Shown: one piece after another, positions 47,678 through 56,424 of the stretch
Position numbering within the stretch: the stretch's first letter is position 1
How the letters are laid out: each line of letters opens with the position of its first letter
Origin: Neopusillimonas maritima
GTDB taxonomy: Bacteria; Pseudomonadota; Gammaproteobacteria; Burkholderiales; Burkholderiaceae_B
DNA length: 64,000 nucleotides
Assembly (NCBI RefSeq): GCF_003576595.1
Contig: NZ_NQOU01000001.1
Span: 932,337 to 996,336 of the forward strand
Direction of reading: 5' to 3'
Notes under the pieces: model-generated
Seen by the model: the letters and a program-made list of their open reading frames with translations, nothing else
The model's database searches: none
What the model was told of the DNA's origin: nothing
Translations under genes and position numbers: made by a program

Positions 47678-49186
47678 ATGTCAACCGACTATCTCAAACG
47701 CATTCTCACATCCAAAGTCTACGATGTCGCCATTGAATCACCCCTGGAATATGCGCCCCAGATTTCCGCGCGCACCCAGAACAATTTCTTTCTAAAGCGC
47801 GAAGATGCACAAGAAGTTTTCAGCTTCAAGCTAAGGGGTGCTTATAACAAAATGGCGCACCTTAGCAAAGCCGAATTAAAGCGAGGCGTCATTGCCGCCT
47901 CGGCGGGCAACCATGCGCAAGGGGTGGCGCTGTCTGCACGAAAGCTGGGGTGCCGCGCGGTTATCGTCATGCCCACCACCACCCCTCAGGTGAAAGTCCG
48001 GGCGGTCGAGGCATTCGGCGGCGAAACGGTGTTGATTGGCAACAGTTATTCCGATGCTTTCCTCCACGCCAAAGAGCTCGAGAAGAAAGAACGTCTTACA
48101 TTTGTGCACCCGTTCGACGACCCCGACGTCATTGCCGGCCAAGGCACTGTAGGCATGGAAATTCTGCGTCAACACCCCGGCCGTATCGATGCCATTTTCT
48201 GCGCCATTGGCGGAGGTGGGCTTGTATCTGGGGTTGCGGCTTACGTAAAACAACTGCGCCCGGATATTAAAGTAATTGGTGTCCAAACCGAAGACTCCAA
48301 CGCCATGATTCGCAGCGTTAAAGCGGGTAGACGCATTGAATTGAACGACGTGGGCCTTTTTTCCGACGGCACGGCAGTCAAGAAAGTCGGTGCAGAAACC
48401 TTTCGCTTGACGCGCGAGTGGGTCGACGACTTCGTGACGGTTGATACCGATGCCATCTGCGCTGCCATTAAAGACGTTTTCCAGGACACGCGCAGTGTGC
48501 TCGAACCATCGGGCGCTTTGGCCATTGCCGGCGCCAAGCGCTACGCGTCTTTAAACAAGTGGAAAAATAAAACGCTGGTTGCCGTCGCCAGCGGCGCCAA
48601 CATGAACTTCGATCGCCTGCGTTTTGTGGCCGATCGGGCCGACGTTGGCGAGGCACGCGAAGCACTTCTGGCACTCACCATTCCCGAACAACGCGGCAGT
48701 TTCCTGAAGCTTTGCGAAGCGATCGGCGCGCGTAGCGTTACCGAATTCAATTACCGTATTTCCGACGCCAAAAACGCCCATGTTTTTGTCGGCCTCCAAA
48801 TCAGCTCACCCTCGGAAGGTGAAAAACTGGCCAACATGTTCAGTCGCAAAGGTTTTGAAGCCCTTGACCTGACCCACAACGAAATGGCCAAAACCCATTT
48901 GCGTTTTATGGTGGGGGGGCGCTCCGACCTGGCGGAACACGAGCTCCTTTACCGCTTCGAGTTTCCGGAACGACCAGGCGCCTTGATGCGATTTTTAAGC
49001 TCAATGAGCCCCGATTGGAACATCAGCCTGTTTCATTATCGAAACCAAGGCGATGACTACGGCCGTATTCTGGTAGGGCTGCAGGTTCCCCCAGCCGACA
49101 AAAAAGCGTTCAAAGCGTTTCTTGAAACCCTGGGTTACCCATATTGGAACGAAACCGACAACCCCGCCTACCAATTATTCCTGTAA
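47678..49186 (+). CDS. ilvA: Threonine ammonia-lyase, biosynthetic
   Basis: IlvA deaminates threonine to 2-oxobutanoate, the first step of isoleucine synthesis. The 502-residue enzyme has the PLP lysine in FSFKLRGAYNK (K51), the glycine-rich loop GGGGLVSG near 180, and two ACT-like regulatory domains from about 325 (RSVTEFNYR, then FEFPERPGALMRFL), the isoleucine-sensitive biosynthetic form. I see no attenuator leader. The tail converges on apt with 12 bases between stops. Confidence 0.96.
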   Translation: MSTDYLKRILTSKVYDVAIESPLEYAPQISARTQNNFFLKREDAQEVFSFKLRGAYNKMAHLSKAELKRGVIAASAGNHAQGVALSARKLGCRAVIVMPTTTPQVKVRAVEAFGGETVLIGNSYSDAFLHAKELEKKERLTFVHPFDDPDVIAGQGTVGMEILRQHPGRIDAIFCAIGGGGLVSGVAAYVKQLRPDIKVIGVQTEDSNAMIRSVKAGRRIELNDVGLFSDGTAVKKVGAETFRLTREWVDDFVTVDTDAICAAIKDVFQDTRSVLEPSGALAIAGAKRYASLNKWKNKTLVAVASGANMNFDRLRFVADRADVGEAREALLALTIPEQRGSFLKLCEAIGARSVTEFNYRISDAKNAHVFVGLQISSPSEGEKLANMFSRKGFEALDLTHNEMAKTHLRFMVGGRSDLAEHELLYRFEFPERPGALMRFLSSMSPDWNISLFHYRNQGDDYGRILVGLQVPPADKKAFKAFLETLGYPYWNETDNPAYQLFL

Positions 49187-49198
49187 AGCGGCGCCGGT

Positions 49199-49735
49199 TT
49201 AAAACGTACACACAGTGTAGAGCGGCAAGCCGGTGTCTTTCAGGTTTTTCGACCCGCCAAGATCGGGGAGATCGATAATGGCGGCGGCTTCAACCACATT
49301 GGCGCCCAAACGTTGCAATAACTTGGCGGCGGCCACCATAGTGCCGCCTGTTGCAATCAGGTCGTCGATCAGCAACACGCGTTGCCCGGGCTTCACCGCA
49401 TCAGTATGCATTTCAACGGTTGCATTGCCATACTCCAGGGTGTATTCCTCGGCCAGGGTTTGAAAAGGCAACTTGCCTTTTTTCCGCACCGGAACAAACC
49501 CCAGGTTCAATTCATATGCCAGCACCGCGCCCAGAATGAACCCCCTGGCATCGACACCCGCCACCAGATCGAGTCGTTGGCGCATATAACGATAAACAAA
49601 CAGGTCGACTAAAACCCGAAATGAGCGTGGGTCTTGTAATATAGGGGTAATGTCGCGAAATGTAACACCCGGGCTGGGCCAATCGGGCACGCTGCGGATG
49701 GCATTGCGGATGTACTCGGCAGGATCGGTATGCAT
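49199..49735 (-). CDS. apt: Adenine phosphoribosyltransferase
   Basis: Apt salvages adenine with PRPP to AMP. The 178 residues from ATG 49735 ([20 protein letters not shown]) carry the PRPP loop [14 protein letters not shown] and the base-binding DARGFILG. The open frame extends 32 codons further upstream, but that extension is not conserved and ATG 49735 gives the usual length (about 180). The ribosome site is weak. It is divergent from kdsD, 112 bases away. Confidence 0.95.
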   Translation of the reverse strand: MHTDPAEYIRNAIRSVPDWPSPGVTFRDITPILQDPRSFRVLVDLFVYRYMRQRLDLVAGVDARGFILGAVLAYELNLGFVPVRKKGKLPFQTLAEEYTLEYGNATVEMHTDAVKPGQRVLLIDDLIATGGTMVAAAKLLQRLGANVVEAAAIIDLPDLGGSKNLKDTGLPLYTVCTF

Positions 49736-49847
49736 TAAGGTCGCCACAACAAAATTGAACCAGGCACTAACTATAACCTTAATATTGCCTGAACTGTGCA
49801 GCCCACCCATTGAAACAAAAACAATTCGCAACGTTTAAAATCGAATA

Positions 49848-50837
49848 ATGACGCTTTCAGATTCCCTTTCCGCCACCAACGCACTGGCCTCCGCCCGCCG
49901 GACGCTCAGCACCGAAATCGCTGCGCTCGAAAGCCTCAGCAACCGCCTTGACAGCACTTTCCATCAAGCGGTCAAACTGGTTTTGGCATGCAGTGGCCGA
50001 GTGGTGGTGACCGGCATCGGAAAGTCCGGCCACATCGGCAGAAAAATGGCGGCAACGCTTGCTTCCACGGGTTCGCCTGCTTTTTTCATGCACGGCGTAG
50101 AAGCCATCCATGGTGATCTGGGCATGCTCACCCCCCAAGACGTCGTCATTGCCATTTCTTATTCGGGCACTGCCGAGGAACTGATTACCGTCCTGTCGGT
50201 CTGTAAGCGCATGGGCATTCCTATCATCGCCATCACAGGCAACCCCCAATCTGAACTGGCCGGTAGTGCGCAAGTGCATTTGAACGTTCACGTTGAACAA
50301 GAGGCCTGCCCGCTTAATCTGGCGCCCACAGCCAGCACCACCGCCACCATGGCACTGGGTGATGCGCTGGCGGTTGCCTGCCTCGAGGCGCGCGGTTTCG
50401 GCGCCGAGGATTTTGCCCGATCACATCCGGGCGGCGCCCTGGGGCGTCGCTTGCTAACTCACGTGCGCGATATCATGCGGCACGGTCAGGCTCTGCCCAT
50501 TGTTCAGGGCACAACCCCCATCCCGGAAGCGCTCGAGGAAATGTCGCGCAAAGGCATGGGTATGACCATTGTTGTGAACAACAAGGAAGAACCCATTGGG
50601 ATCTTCACCGACGGCGATTTGCGTCGTCTCATTTCAAAAGTAGGCGATATCCGTCACCTGAGCGTCTCCGACGGCATGTCACTCGGCCCACGCAGCGTGA
50701 GCGCCGATGCGCTCGCCGTCGAAGCGGCTTCGATAATGGAGTCCAACAAACTATCGCAAGTCGTTGTCGTTAACAAACAAGGCAAACTCATTGGCGCCCT
50801 GCATATGCACGACCTCATGGCTGCCAAGGTAATCTGA
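49848..50837 (+). CDS. kdsD: D-arabinose 5-phosphate isomerase
   Basis: KdsD interconverts ribulose and arabinose 5-phosphates for KDO, the sugar linking lipid A to the LPS core. The 329 residues hold a SIS domain (TGIGKSGHIGRKMAATLASTG; ISYSGTAEEL; SHPGGALGRRL) and two CBS domains from about 205. It opens the kdsD-kdsC-lptC-lptA-lptB run, with only 2 to 14 bases between genes. ATG 49848 matches the family N-terminus. Confidence 0.96.
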   Translation: MTLSDSLSATNALASARRTLSTEIAALESLSNRLDSTFHQAVKLVLACSGRVVVTGIGKSGHIGRKMAATLASTGSPAFFMHGVEAIHGDLGMLTPQDVVIAISYSGTAEELITVLSVCKRMGIPIIAITGNPQSELAGSAQVHLNVHVEQEACPLNLAPTASTTATMALGDALAVACLEARGFGAEDFARSHPGGALGRRLLTHVRDIMRHGQALPIVQGTTPIPEALEEMSRKGMGMTIVVNNKEEPIGIFTDGDLRRLISKVGDIRHLSVSDGMSLGPRSVSADALAVEAASIMESNKLSQVVVVNKQGKLIGALHMHDLMAAKVI

Positions 50838-50839
50838 AC

Positions 50840-51439
50840 ATGAAAACACCTGCTATTCCACACCCCGCAGAAGCGCTCATCCTGGCTCGCGTCCCTGAGC
50901 ACGTGGTCAACCGCGCTCGCGAAATCAAGCTCATGGCCTTCGATGTCGACGGCATCCTGACCGATGGTGCACTTTGGTACGGCGAAAACGGTGAAGTTGC
51001 CAAACGCTTCCATGCGCTCGACGGTTATGGGCTGCGCATGCTTAGGGAAAGCGGCATTGTGGTGGCTTTCATCACGGGCCGAAAAGGCCCTATTGTCGCC
51101 CGGCGAGGCGCCGAGCTTGGTATTGAAATTGTCTTGCAAGGGGTGCGCGACAAGCTTCAATCCCTTACCCAAATCGCTCAGGAGCATGGCCTGTCCTTCG
51201 ACCAAATAGGTTTTATGGGTGACGACATCATGGACTTGGCCGCGTTGCAACGTGTCGGGCTGGCCGCCACAGTGCCCGGCGCCCCCGCCTATATTGAACA
51301 AGCCGTACATTGGGTGTCAGGCAAGCCGGGCGGGGAAGGCGCCGCCAGAGAGTGTTGCGACCTGATTCTGGCCGCACAGAAACGCCTGGGCCCGTTCCTG
51401 TCGCAAAATAGTGTCGTACTGGGCGACGTCACGCAATAA
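50840..51439 (+). CDS. kdsC: 3-deoxy-D-manno-octulosonate 8-phosphate phosphatase
   Basis: KdsC removes phosphate from KDO 8-phosphate. This 199-residue C0-type HAD phosphatase has the nucleophile motif FDVDGILTDG (D35, D37), ITGRKG, and GDDIMDLAAL. It starts 2 bases after kdsD and the lptC gene follows 6 bases later. The order kdsD-kdsC-lptC-lptA-lptB is the widely conserved proteobacterial LPS operon. Confidence 0.96.
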   Translation: MKTPAIPHPAEALILARVPEHVVNRAREIKLMAFDVDGILTDGALWYGENGEVAKRFHALDGYGLRMLRESGIVVAFITGRKGPIVARRGAELGIEIVLQGVRDKLQSLTQIAQEHGLSFDQIGFMGDDIMDLAALQRVGLAATVPGAPAYIEQAVHWVSGKPGGEGAARECCDLILAAQKRLGPFLSQNSVVLGDVTQ

Positions 51440-51445
51440 CATATT

Positions 51446-52060
51446 ATGAAAGAACGGCTACCTGGATTCATCGCGATATTACTGCTCTGCTCTCTGGTTG
51501 TTTTAAGCTGGTGGGCGGCGGAATACACGCAGCGCGCGGTACAGTTGGAGCCACCCCGGCGCATTACCCATGAGCCTGACGCCTGGTCCGAGAATTTCGT
51601 CATGGTAAGAACCAACCCCCAGGGGGAGGCCATTAACCGGCTGGAGGGCGACTACCTGCAGCATTACCCCGACGACGATTCCTATGAGGTCGACAACGCA
51701 CGTGCCGTTGGCCAACGCGCAGGGTCACCCATTACGGTGGGTACCGGGAACAAAGCCGTAATGGATCAGGACGGCAGCCGCATCACTCTCACGGGCGACG
51801 CCCACCTGCATCGGGTTCCCTACGACGACCGGCCAGCGCTCGACGTGACCAGCGAAAAACTGATTCTGCTGCCCGACGAAGATGTCGCCTACACCGACCT
51901 GCCGGCGCTGGTACAAAACGGGAAGTCGCGGATTAACGGAAAAGGCATGCGCTACGACAACGAGTCTCGTACACTTGAGGTTTTCTCGGCCAGCGACGTA
52001 AAAATATCGGGCGAAGAATCACGCTCGCAACGCACTGAAAACGCCACATCGAACGACTAG
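51446..52060 (+). CDS. lptC: LPS export protein LptC
   Basis: The 204-residue bitopic protein has one N-terminal membrane segment (FIAILLLCSLVVLSWWA, about 8-25) and a periplasmic beta-jellyroll (LEGDYLQHYPDDDSYEV, GTGNKAVMDQDGSRITL, VTSEKLILLPDEDVAYT). LptC passes LPS from LptB2FG to LptA. It lies between kdsC and lptA in the conserved operon, 10 bases before lptA. Confidence 0.92.
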   Translation: MKERLPGFIAILLLCSLVVLSWWAAEYTQRAVQLEPPRRITHEPDAWSENFVMVRTNPQGEAINRLEGDYLQHYPDDDSYEVDNARAVGQRAGSPITVGTGNKAVMDQDGSRITLTGDAHLHRVPYDDRPALDVTSEKLILLPDEDVAYTDLPALVQNGKSRINGKGMRYDNESRTLEVFSASDVKISGEESRSQRTENATSND

Positions 52061-52070
52061 AAAAAATATT

Positions 52071-52670
52071 ATGAACCGCTTATCTATTCAACACCTTTGC
52101 CGCTGGGTATGTATTAGCGCACTGATGGCCTTATCGTCGTTGGCAAGCGCTCAGCCGACAAACGATAATCCTGCTGAAGAGCCCGACACGCTTATCTTGT
52201 CCGATACGCTAAATTACGACGACATCAAGCAAGAAAGCACTTTTACCGGTAACGTGGTCATGACGCGCGGCCAGATGACGCTGAACTCCGACACGCTCAT
52301 CATGCGCGAAGACGAAGAAGGCTTTCAATACGGTACGGCAACCGCCAACGACGGGAAACTCGTTTTCATCCGCCAGGAAAACCCCGAAAAATTCGAAGTT
52401 ATTGAAGCGCGCGGCCTACGGGCGGAATACAACGGCAAAACCGAGGAAATTGAAATGATCGGTCAAGCCATCGTCACCAAGTACGTATGTGGAAAACGCC
52501 TCGACAACATCCGCGGTGAACGGGTTATTTACAATCAGGCAACCAGTATTTACAAGGCATTTGGCGGGCCAAACTCATCTGCCGCAGGTGGGCGGGTCCG
52601 TTCAGTTGCCACGCCGGGTGCAAAGGCCGAAGCTGCAGCAGCGGAATGCCAGCAGAACCAGAATCGCTAA
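52071..52670 (+). CDS. lptA: LPS transport periplasmic protein LptA
   Basis: The 199-residue protein has a signal peptide ([16 protein letters not shown]) and the OstA/LptA beta-jellyroll ([20 protein letters not shown], then [31 protein letters not shown]). LptA oligomers bridge the periplasm for LPS. The C-terminal 35 residues are Ala/Gly-rich. lptB starts 14 bases later behind its own AGAGG site. Confidence 0.93.
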   Translation: MNRLSIQHLCRWVCISALMALSSLASAQPTNDNPAEEPDTLILSDTLNYDDIKQESTFTGNVVMTRGQMTLNSDTLIMREDEEGFQYGTATANDGKLVFIRQENPEKFEVIEARGLRAEYNGKTEEIEMIGQAIVTKYVCGKRLDNIRGERVIYNQATSIYKAFGGPNSSAAGGRVRSVATPGAKAEAAAAECQQNQNR

Positions 52671-52684
52671 GCGAAGAGGCAAGT

Positions 52685-53476
52685 ATGGCAGTCACGTCTA
52701 CATCCCGCGCACCTGTTCGCGCCGCCAGCGACTCCAAAGGCAGTCTGATCGCCACCGGTTTGCGTAAAACCTACGGGAAGCGCACCGTTGTGCACGATGT
52801 TTCAATGTCGGTCGACAGTGGCGAAGTTGTGGGCCTGCTGGGCCCTAACGGGGCGGGCAAAACAACCAGCTTCTACATGATTGTCGGCATTGTCCCAACC
52901 GATGCCGGGCGCATCGAGATCGACGGCGTTCCCATTACGGCCATGCCCATGCACAAACGCGCCCGCATTGGGCTGTCGTATCTACCCCAAGACGCCTCGG
53001 TATTTCGTCGCCTCACAGTGGAGCAAAACATCCAGGCCGTGTTGGAGCTGCAAATCGATGAACGCGGCACACCTCTTACCAGCAATCAAATAAAGCAGCG
53101 TCTAGAAGAACTGCTCGACGAACTGCAAATTCAGCACATACGTGGCAATACTGCCATTTCCCTGTCGGGTGGCGAGCGCCGCCGCGTAGAAATTGCACGC
53201 GCATTGGCAACCAACCCACGATTCATCCTGCTGGATGAGCCGTTCGCGGGGGTCGACCCGATTGCGGTCATTGAAATTCAGCGTATTGTCCACTTCCTGA
53301 AAAGCCGGAATATCGGCGTATTGATTACCGACCACAACGTTCGGGAAACACTGGGCATTTGCGACCGTGCCTACATTATCAGTGAAGGTAAAGTGCTGAC
53401 CAATGGCCATCCAGACGAAATCATCGACAACGAGGCAGTACGCCAGGTATATCTTGGCAAAAACTTCCGCATGTGA
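52685..53476 (+). CDS. lptB: LPS export ABC transporter ATP-binding protein LptB
   Basis: LptB powers extraction of LPS from the inner membrane with LptFG. ATG 52685 (AGAGG seven bases upstream) gives 263 residues, with a 28-residue N-terminal extension before the ABC domain. Walker A is GPNGAGKTT, the signature LSGGERRR, Walker [14 protein letters not shown], and the H-loop ITDHNVRET. The rpoN gene that usually follows lptB is not here; 160 non-coding bases lead to hpf. Confidence 0.96.
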   Translation: MAVTSTSRAPVRAASDSKGSLIATGLRKTYGKRTVVHDVSMSVDSGEVVGLLGPNGAGKTTSFYMIVGIVPTDAGRIEIDGVPITAMPMHKRARIGLSYLPQDASVFRRLTVEQNIQAVLELQIDERGTPLTSNQIKQRLEELLDELQIQHIRGNTAISLSGGERRRVEIARALATNPRFILLDEPFAGVDPIAVIEIQRIVHFLKSRNIGVLITDHNVRETLGICDRAYIISEGKVLTNGHPDEIIDNEAVRQVYLGKNFRM

Positions 53477-53522
53477 TTTTCACCCATACTTTGACTTCGA
53501 ACAAACCCTGTACTTGTGCTAC

Positions 53523-53550
53523 TTGATTTACCCGCCACAAACGATACACT
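53523..53550 (+). promoter_or_regulatory. Candidate sigma-70 promoter for hpf
   Basis: TTGATT (53523-53528) and TACACT (53545-53550) are 16 bases apart, in the 160-base gap between lptB and hpf. Transcription would start near 53557, leaving an 80-base leader. Hexamer match is moderate and no experiment supports it. Confidence 0.4.
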
Positions 53551-53570
53551 GAACACGTGACAACAAAAAA

Positions 53571-53578
53571 AGGAGGGG
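53571..53578 (+). promoter_or_regulatory. Orphan Shine-Dalgarno sequence (AGGAGGGG) in the hpf leader
   Basis: A near-perfect anti-SD complement AGGAGGGG has no ATG, GTG or TTG within the usual 5-10 bases downstream. It lies 59 bases before the hpf ATG, which has its own GGAG site. It could be a ribosome standby site or belong to an unrecognised leader peptide. Confidence 0.5.
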
Positions 53579-53636
53579 TAGTCGTTCTTTCATTCAGGCG
53601 CACCAAGCGCAATGTTGTTTTTTATAGGAGCACAAC

Positions 53637-53966
53637 ATGAACCTGAGTATCACCGGTCGTCACCTTGAAGTCACTCCCGCTATCAACGAATACGTTAAAA
53701 CGAAAATGGCTCGGGTTGCCCGGCATTTCGACAACGTTATCGACACCCAGGTCATGCTCTCGGTAGAGCGTCTCAAGCACACAGCTGAAGTCACCATGCG
53801 TTTGCCTGGCAAAGACCTTCACTGCGAAGCTTCCGACGAAAACCTATACGCTGCCATCGATTTGCTGGCAGACAAAATAGACCGGCAAGTGATCAAGTAC
53901 AAAGACAAAGTACAAAATCATGCTCACGAGCCGCTCAAACGGCAGGAAATTGCCGTCGATCAATAG
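53637..53966 (+). CDS. hpf: Ribosome hibernation-promoting factor, short form
   Basis: The 109-residue protein matches the HPF/YfiA fold: MNLSITGRHLEVTPAI, then VMLSVERLKHTAEVTM and DLYAAIDLLADKIDRQV-type helix (here NLYAAIDLLADKIDRQ). It lacks the C-terminal dimerisation domain of long HPF. Short HPF needs RMF to form 100S ribosomes in enterics (known). GGAG lies 8 bases upstream of ATG 53637. A hairpin terminator follows 90 bases after the stop. Confidence 0.95.
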   Translation: MNLSITGRHLEVTPAINEYVKTKMARVARHFDNVIDTQVMLSVERLKHTAEVTMRLPGKDLHCEASDENLYAAIDLLADKIDRQVIKYKDKVQNHAHEPLKRQEIAVDQ

Positions 53967-54056
53967 CGTTTTCGCGTCATTCAAGCCAAATTGGTCACAA
54001 TGCGAGCACTTCCGTGCTGAATAACGTCAAATGTGCTCTAATTGGCTTCATGAGTC

Positions 54057-54086
54057 AGCCCCAATCCCGCTACCGATTGGGGCTTT
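54057..54086 (+). terminator. Terminator-like hairpin after hpf
   Basis: AGCCCCAATC pairs with GATTGGGGCT around an 8-base loop, a perfect 10-base stem. The tail TTTCGCATTT is only moderately T-rich. It sits 90 bases after the hpf stop and just before a candidate ptsN promoter, so it likely ends the hpf transcript. Confidence 0.65.
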
Positions 54087-54102
54087 CGCATTTGTAATTT
54101 CC

Positions 54103-54131
54103 TTCTGAATTTTCATTTCCGCTCATATAAT
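54103..54131 (+). promoter_or_regulatory. Candidate sigma-70 promoter for ptsN
   Basis: A perfect -10 hexamer TATAAT (54126-54131) lies 17 bases after TTCTGA, a weak -35. Its position argues that ATG 54130 (which overlaps the -10) is not the ptsN start and that translation begins at ATG 54139 or 54148 on a short-leader transcript. Confidence 0.5.
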
Positions 54132-54138
54132 GGTCGTC

Positions 54139-54597
54139 ATGAACTTAATGTCGCGTATCCTGCCATTGCAGAATGTGGTGCTCGATGTCGAAGCAACCAG
54201 TAAAAAACGGGCCTTCGAACAGGCGGCGCTGCTATTCGAGAACCATCACGGCGTCGCCCGAACGGCGGTGTTTCAAAGTCTTATCGGGCGGGAGCGCCTC
54301 GGTTCAACCGCGCTGGGACACAACATGGCCGTTCCGCACGGGCGTATCAAAGGCCTGAAAGAACCTATCGCCGCCTTTTACCGGCTCGCCGAACCCGTAC
54401 GCTTTGATCCGGCCGACGGGCGCCAGGCCGGTTTACTGTTTTTCCTGCTGGTTCCCGAAGCGGCAACACAAATGCACCTCGATTTGCTGGCGGAAATTGC
54501 ACGCATGGCGTCCAACACAGAGCTGCGCGAGGCATTGTCAACGGAAACCGACCCGGAACGGGTTCACGAGTTGCTTACAACAGTTGAACATACCTAA
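54139..54597 (+). CDS. ptsN: PTS nitrogen regulatory protein EIIA-Ntr
   Basis: ATG 54139 (MNLMSRILPLQNVVLDV) gives 152 residues and aligns with known PtsN starts; ATG 54130 would overlap a perfect -10 box. The phospho-acceptor His is in NMAVPHGRIKG (H67). PtsN accepts phosphate from NPr and controls potassium and stress responses (known). With hprK, rapZ and rlpA it forms a four-gene run. NPr and EI-Ntr genes are not in the window. Confidence 0.94.
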   Translation: MNLMSRILPLQNVVLDVEATSKKRAFEQAALLFENHHGVARTAVFQSLIGRERLGSTALGHNMAVPHGRIKGLKEPIAAFYRLAEPVRFDPADGRQAGLLFFLLVPEAATQMHLDLLAEIARMASNTELREALSTETDPERVHELLTTVEHT

Positions 54598-54618
54598 CCC
54601 GTCAAACGGCCCATTATC

Positions 54619-55548
54619 ATGCTCACTGTTCAAGAACTGGTCAGCGACAACACCGACAAAATCGCTTTTAATTGGATTGCAGGCCTGGGCGCGGCACATC
54701 GCGTTATTCCCGATGTCGGTATGGCGGGTGCCGACCTGGTCGGTCACCTGAACCTGATTCACCCGTCGCGTATACAAGTCTTCGGCAAAGAAGAACTGCT
54801 GTACTACACGCGTTTTGAACCCAAACGTCGTATTCACCACCTGGAAGACCTTGTCGCAGGCGGTGTTCCGGCTATTCTAATGGCCGATAGTCTCGACGCC
54901 CCGGATGATCTGCGCGACTTTTGTAATGTCCAGCAAATCCCGCTCCTCTCGACGTCCGTCGAAGCGGCAAAACTTATCGACCTTCTGCGCATCTACCTTG
55001 GCAAACGGCTGGCTCCACGCACCACCGTCCATGGGGTGTTCCTCGACGTTCTGGGGCTGGGTGTTTTAATTATGGGCGATTCGGGCCTGGGCAAAAGCGA
55101 GTTGGCGCTGGAGCTGATTTCCCGCGGCCATGGGCTGGTTGCCGACGACGCCGTCGAGCTTTCGCGTACCGCCCCGGGAATCATAGAAGGCCATTGCCCG
55201 GCACTGTTACAAAACCTGCTTGAAGTGCGCGGTCTCGGCCTCCTGGACATCCGCACCATATTTGGTGAAACCTCAGTTCGACGCAAAATGCGCCTGAAAC
55301 TGATTGTCCAGCTCGTCCGGGCGAATGCTGAGAACTTTGAACGTCTTCCGGTTCAAGACTTGACCCAGGATATTCTCGACACCCCCATTCGCCGGGTCAT
55401 GCTTCAAGTGGCCGCCGGACGCAACCTGGCTGTCCTGGTGGAAGCAGCGGTCCGCAACACCATCCTGTCATTACGAGGTATCGACACCATGGGCGAGTTT
55501 ATTGAGCGCCAGGCTTTGGCAATTATGGAAAACAGTCGTCCCGACTAA
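54619..55548 (+). CDS. hprK: HPr kinase/phosphorylase
   Basis: The 309-residue enzyme has a degenerate N-terminal domain (about 1-130) and a kinase domain with Walker A GDSGLGKSELALEL, acidic GHGLVADDAVEL, and the HprK signature LEVRGLGLLDIRTIFGE. It phosphorylates HPr/NPr on serine, feeding the PTS-Ntr system. Its place between ptsN and rapZ is typical of betaproteobacteria. The gap to rapZ is 6 bases. Confidence 0.96.
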   Translation: MLTVQELVSDNTDKIAFNWIAGLGAAHRVIPDVGMAGADLVGHLNLIHPSRIQVFGKEELLYYTRFEPKRRIHHLEDLVAGGVPAILMADSLDAPDDLRDFCNVQQIPLLSTSVEAAKLIDLLRIYLGKRLAPRTTVHGVFLDVLGLGVLIMGDSGLGKSELALELISRGHGLVADDAVELSRTAPGIIEGHCPALLQNLLEVRGLGLLDIRTIFGETSVRRKMRLKLIVQLVRANAENFERLPVQDLTQDILDTPIRRVMLQVAAGRNLAVLVEAAVRNTILSLRGIDTMGEFIERQALAIMENSRPD

Positions 55549-55554
55549 ACCGCC

Positions 55555-56424
55555 ATGAAAATTGTTCTTATCACAGGCATATCGGGTTCAGGCAAATCAG
55601 TTGCTTTACGCCTACTCGAGGATTCCGGCTACACCTGCGTCGATAACCTGCCCGTCAAGTTTCTCAACGAATTCATTAATACCGTTCGCGAAGAACAATT
55701 AAAACAAATTGCAGTTGCCATCGATGTCCGATCTCCCGGCGATTTGGCTACCCTGCCCCACGTCCTGACCGGGCTCAGGTCTCAAGGTGTTGAGTTCAAA
55801 GCCATTTTCCTCGATGCCAGTGACCACGCACTGATGCAACGTTATTCCGAGTCGCGCCGCCGGCATCCGCTTACTGATCGCTTGCGCAAAGAAGGCAAAT
55901 CGGCTTCCTTGCTTGAATGCATTCACGCCGAGCGCGAGCTGCTTGCACCGATGCGCGATCAGGAACACGTTATCGACACCTCCGAGCTTACGCCGGGCCA
56001 ATTGCGCGCCTGGATGCGAGACCTGATTCAGGCAGGCAGAGCCGACGTCGTGCTGACCTTCCAATCGTTTGCATACAAACGCGGCGTGCCGGCCGACTCC
56101 GATCTCGTTTTTGACGTTCGCTGTTTACCAAACCCGCATTACGACCCCGAACTCAAGCCTCTTACAGGGCGAGACCAAGCCGTAGCCCAGTGGTTGATGC
56201 AATTCAACAACGTTAACCAGATGCTGGACGACATTACCGGTTTCATCCGCCGCTGGTTACCTTTATATTTGCAAGATACGCGCAATTATCTAACCGTGGC
56301 AATTGGATGCACCGGGGGGCAACACCGCTCGGTGTATGTTGTTGAAAAATTAGCCGAACGGTTTGCAGATCACTCACCTTTACTGATCAGGCATCGAAAC
56401 CTTCCGGCCATTGAACAGCCATGA
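55555..56424 (+). CDS. rapZ: RNase adapter protein RapZ
   Basis: The 289-residue protein has a P-loop GISGSGKS near residue 8-15, a conserved DVRSPGDL, DLVFDVRCLPNPHYDPELK, and the C-terminal GCTGGQHRSVYVVEKLAERF. RapZ binds glucosamine 6-phosphate and sRNAs to tune GlmS levels in enterics; a similar link to peptidoglycan precursors is likely here. Its stop overlaps the rlpA start by 4 bases (ATGA). Confidence 0.96.
   Translation: MKIVLITGISGSGKSVALRLLEDSGYTCVDNLPVKFLNEFINTVREEQLKQIAVAIDVRSPGDLATLPHVLTGLRSQGVEFKAIFLDASDHALMQRYSESRRRHPLTDRLRKEGKSASLLECIHAERELLAPMRDQEHVIDTSELTPGQLRAWMRDLIQAGRADVVLTFQSFAYKRGVPADSDLVFDVRCLPNPHYDPELKPLTGRDQAVAQWLMQFNNVNQMLDDITGFIRRWLPLYLQDTRNYLTVAIGCTGGQHRSVYVVEKLAERFADHSPLLIRHRNLPAIEQP

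Noticed and set aside
47589-47678. Isoleucine attenuator leader before ilvA
   Set aside because: The 88-base gap has no short frame rich in Ile or Val codons and no terminator hairpin.
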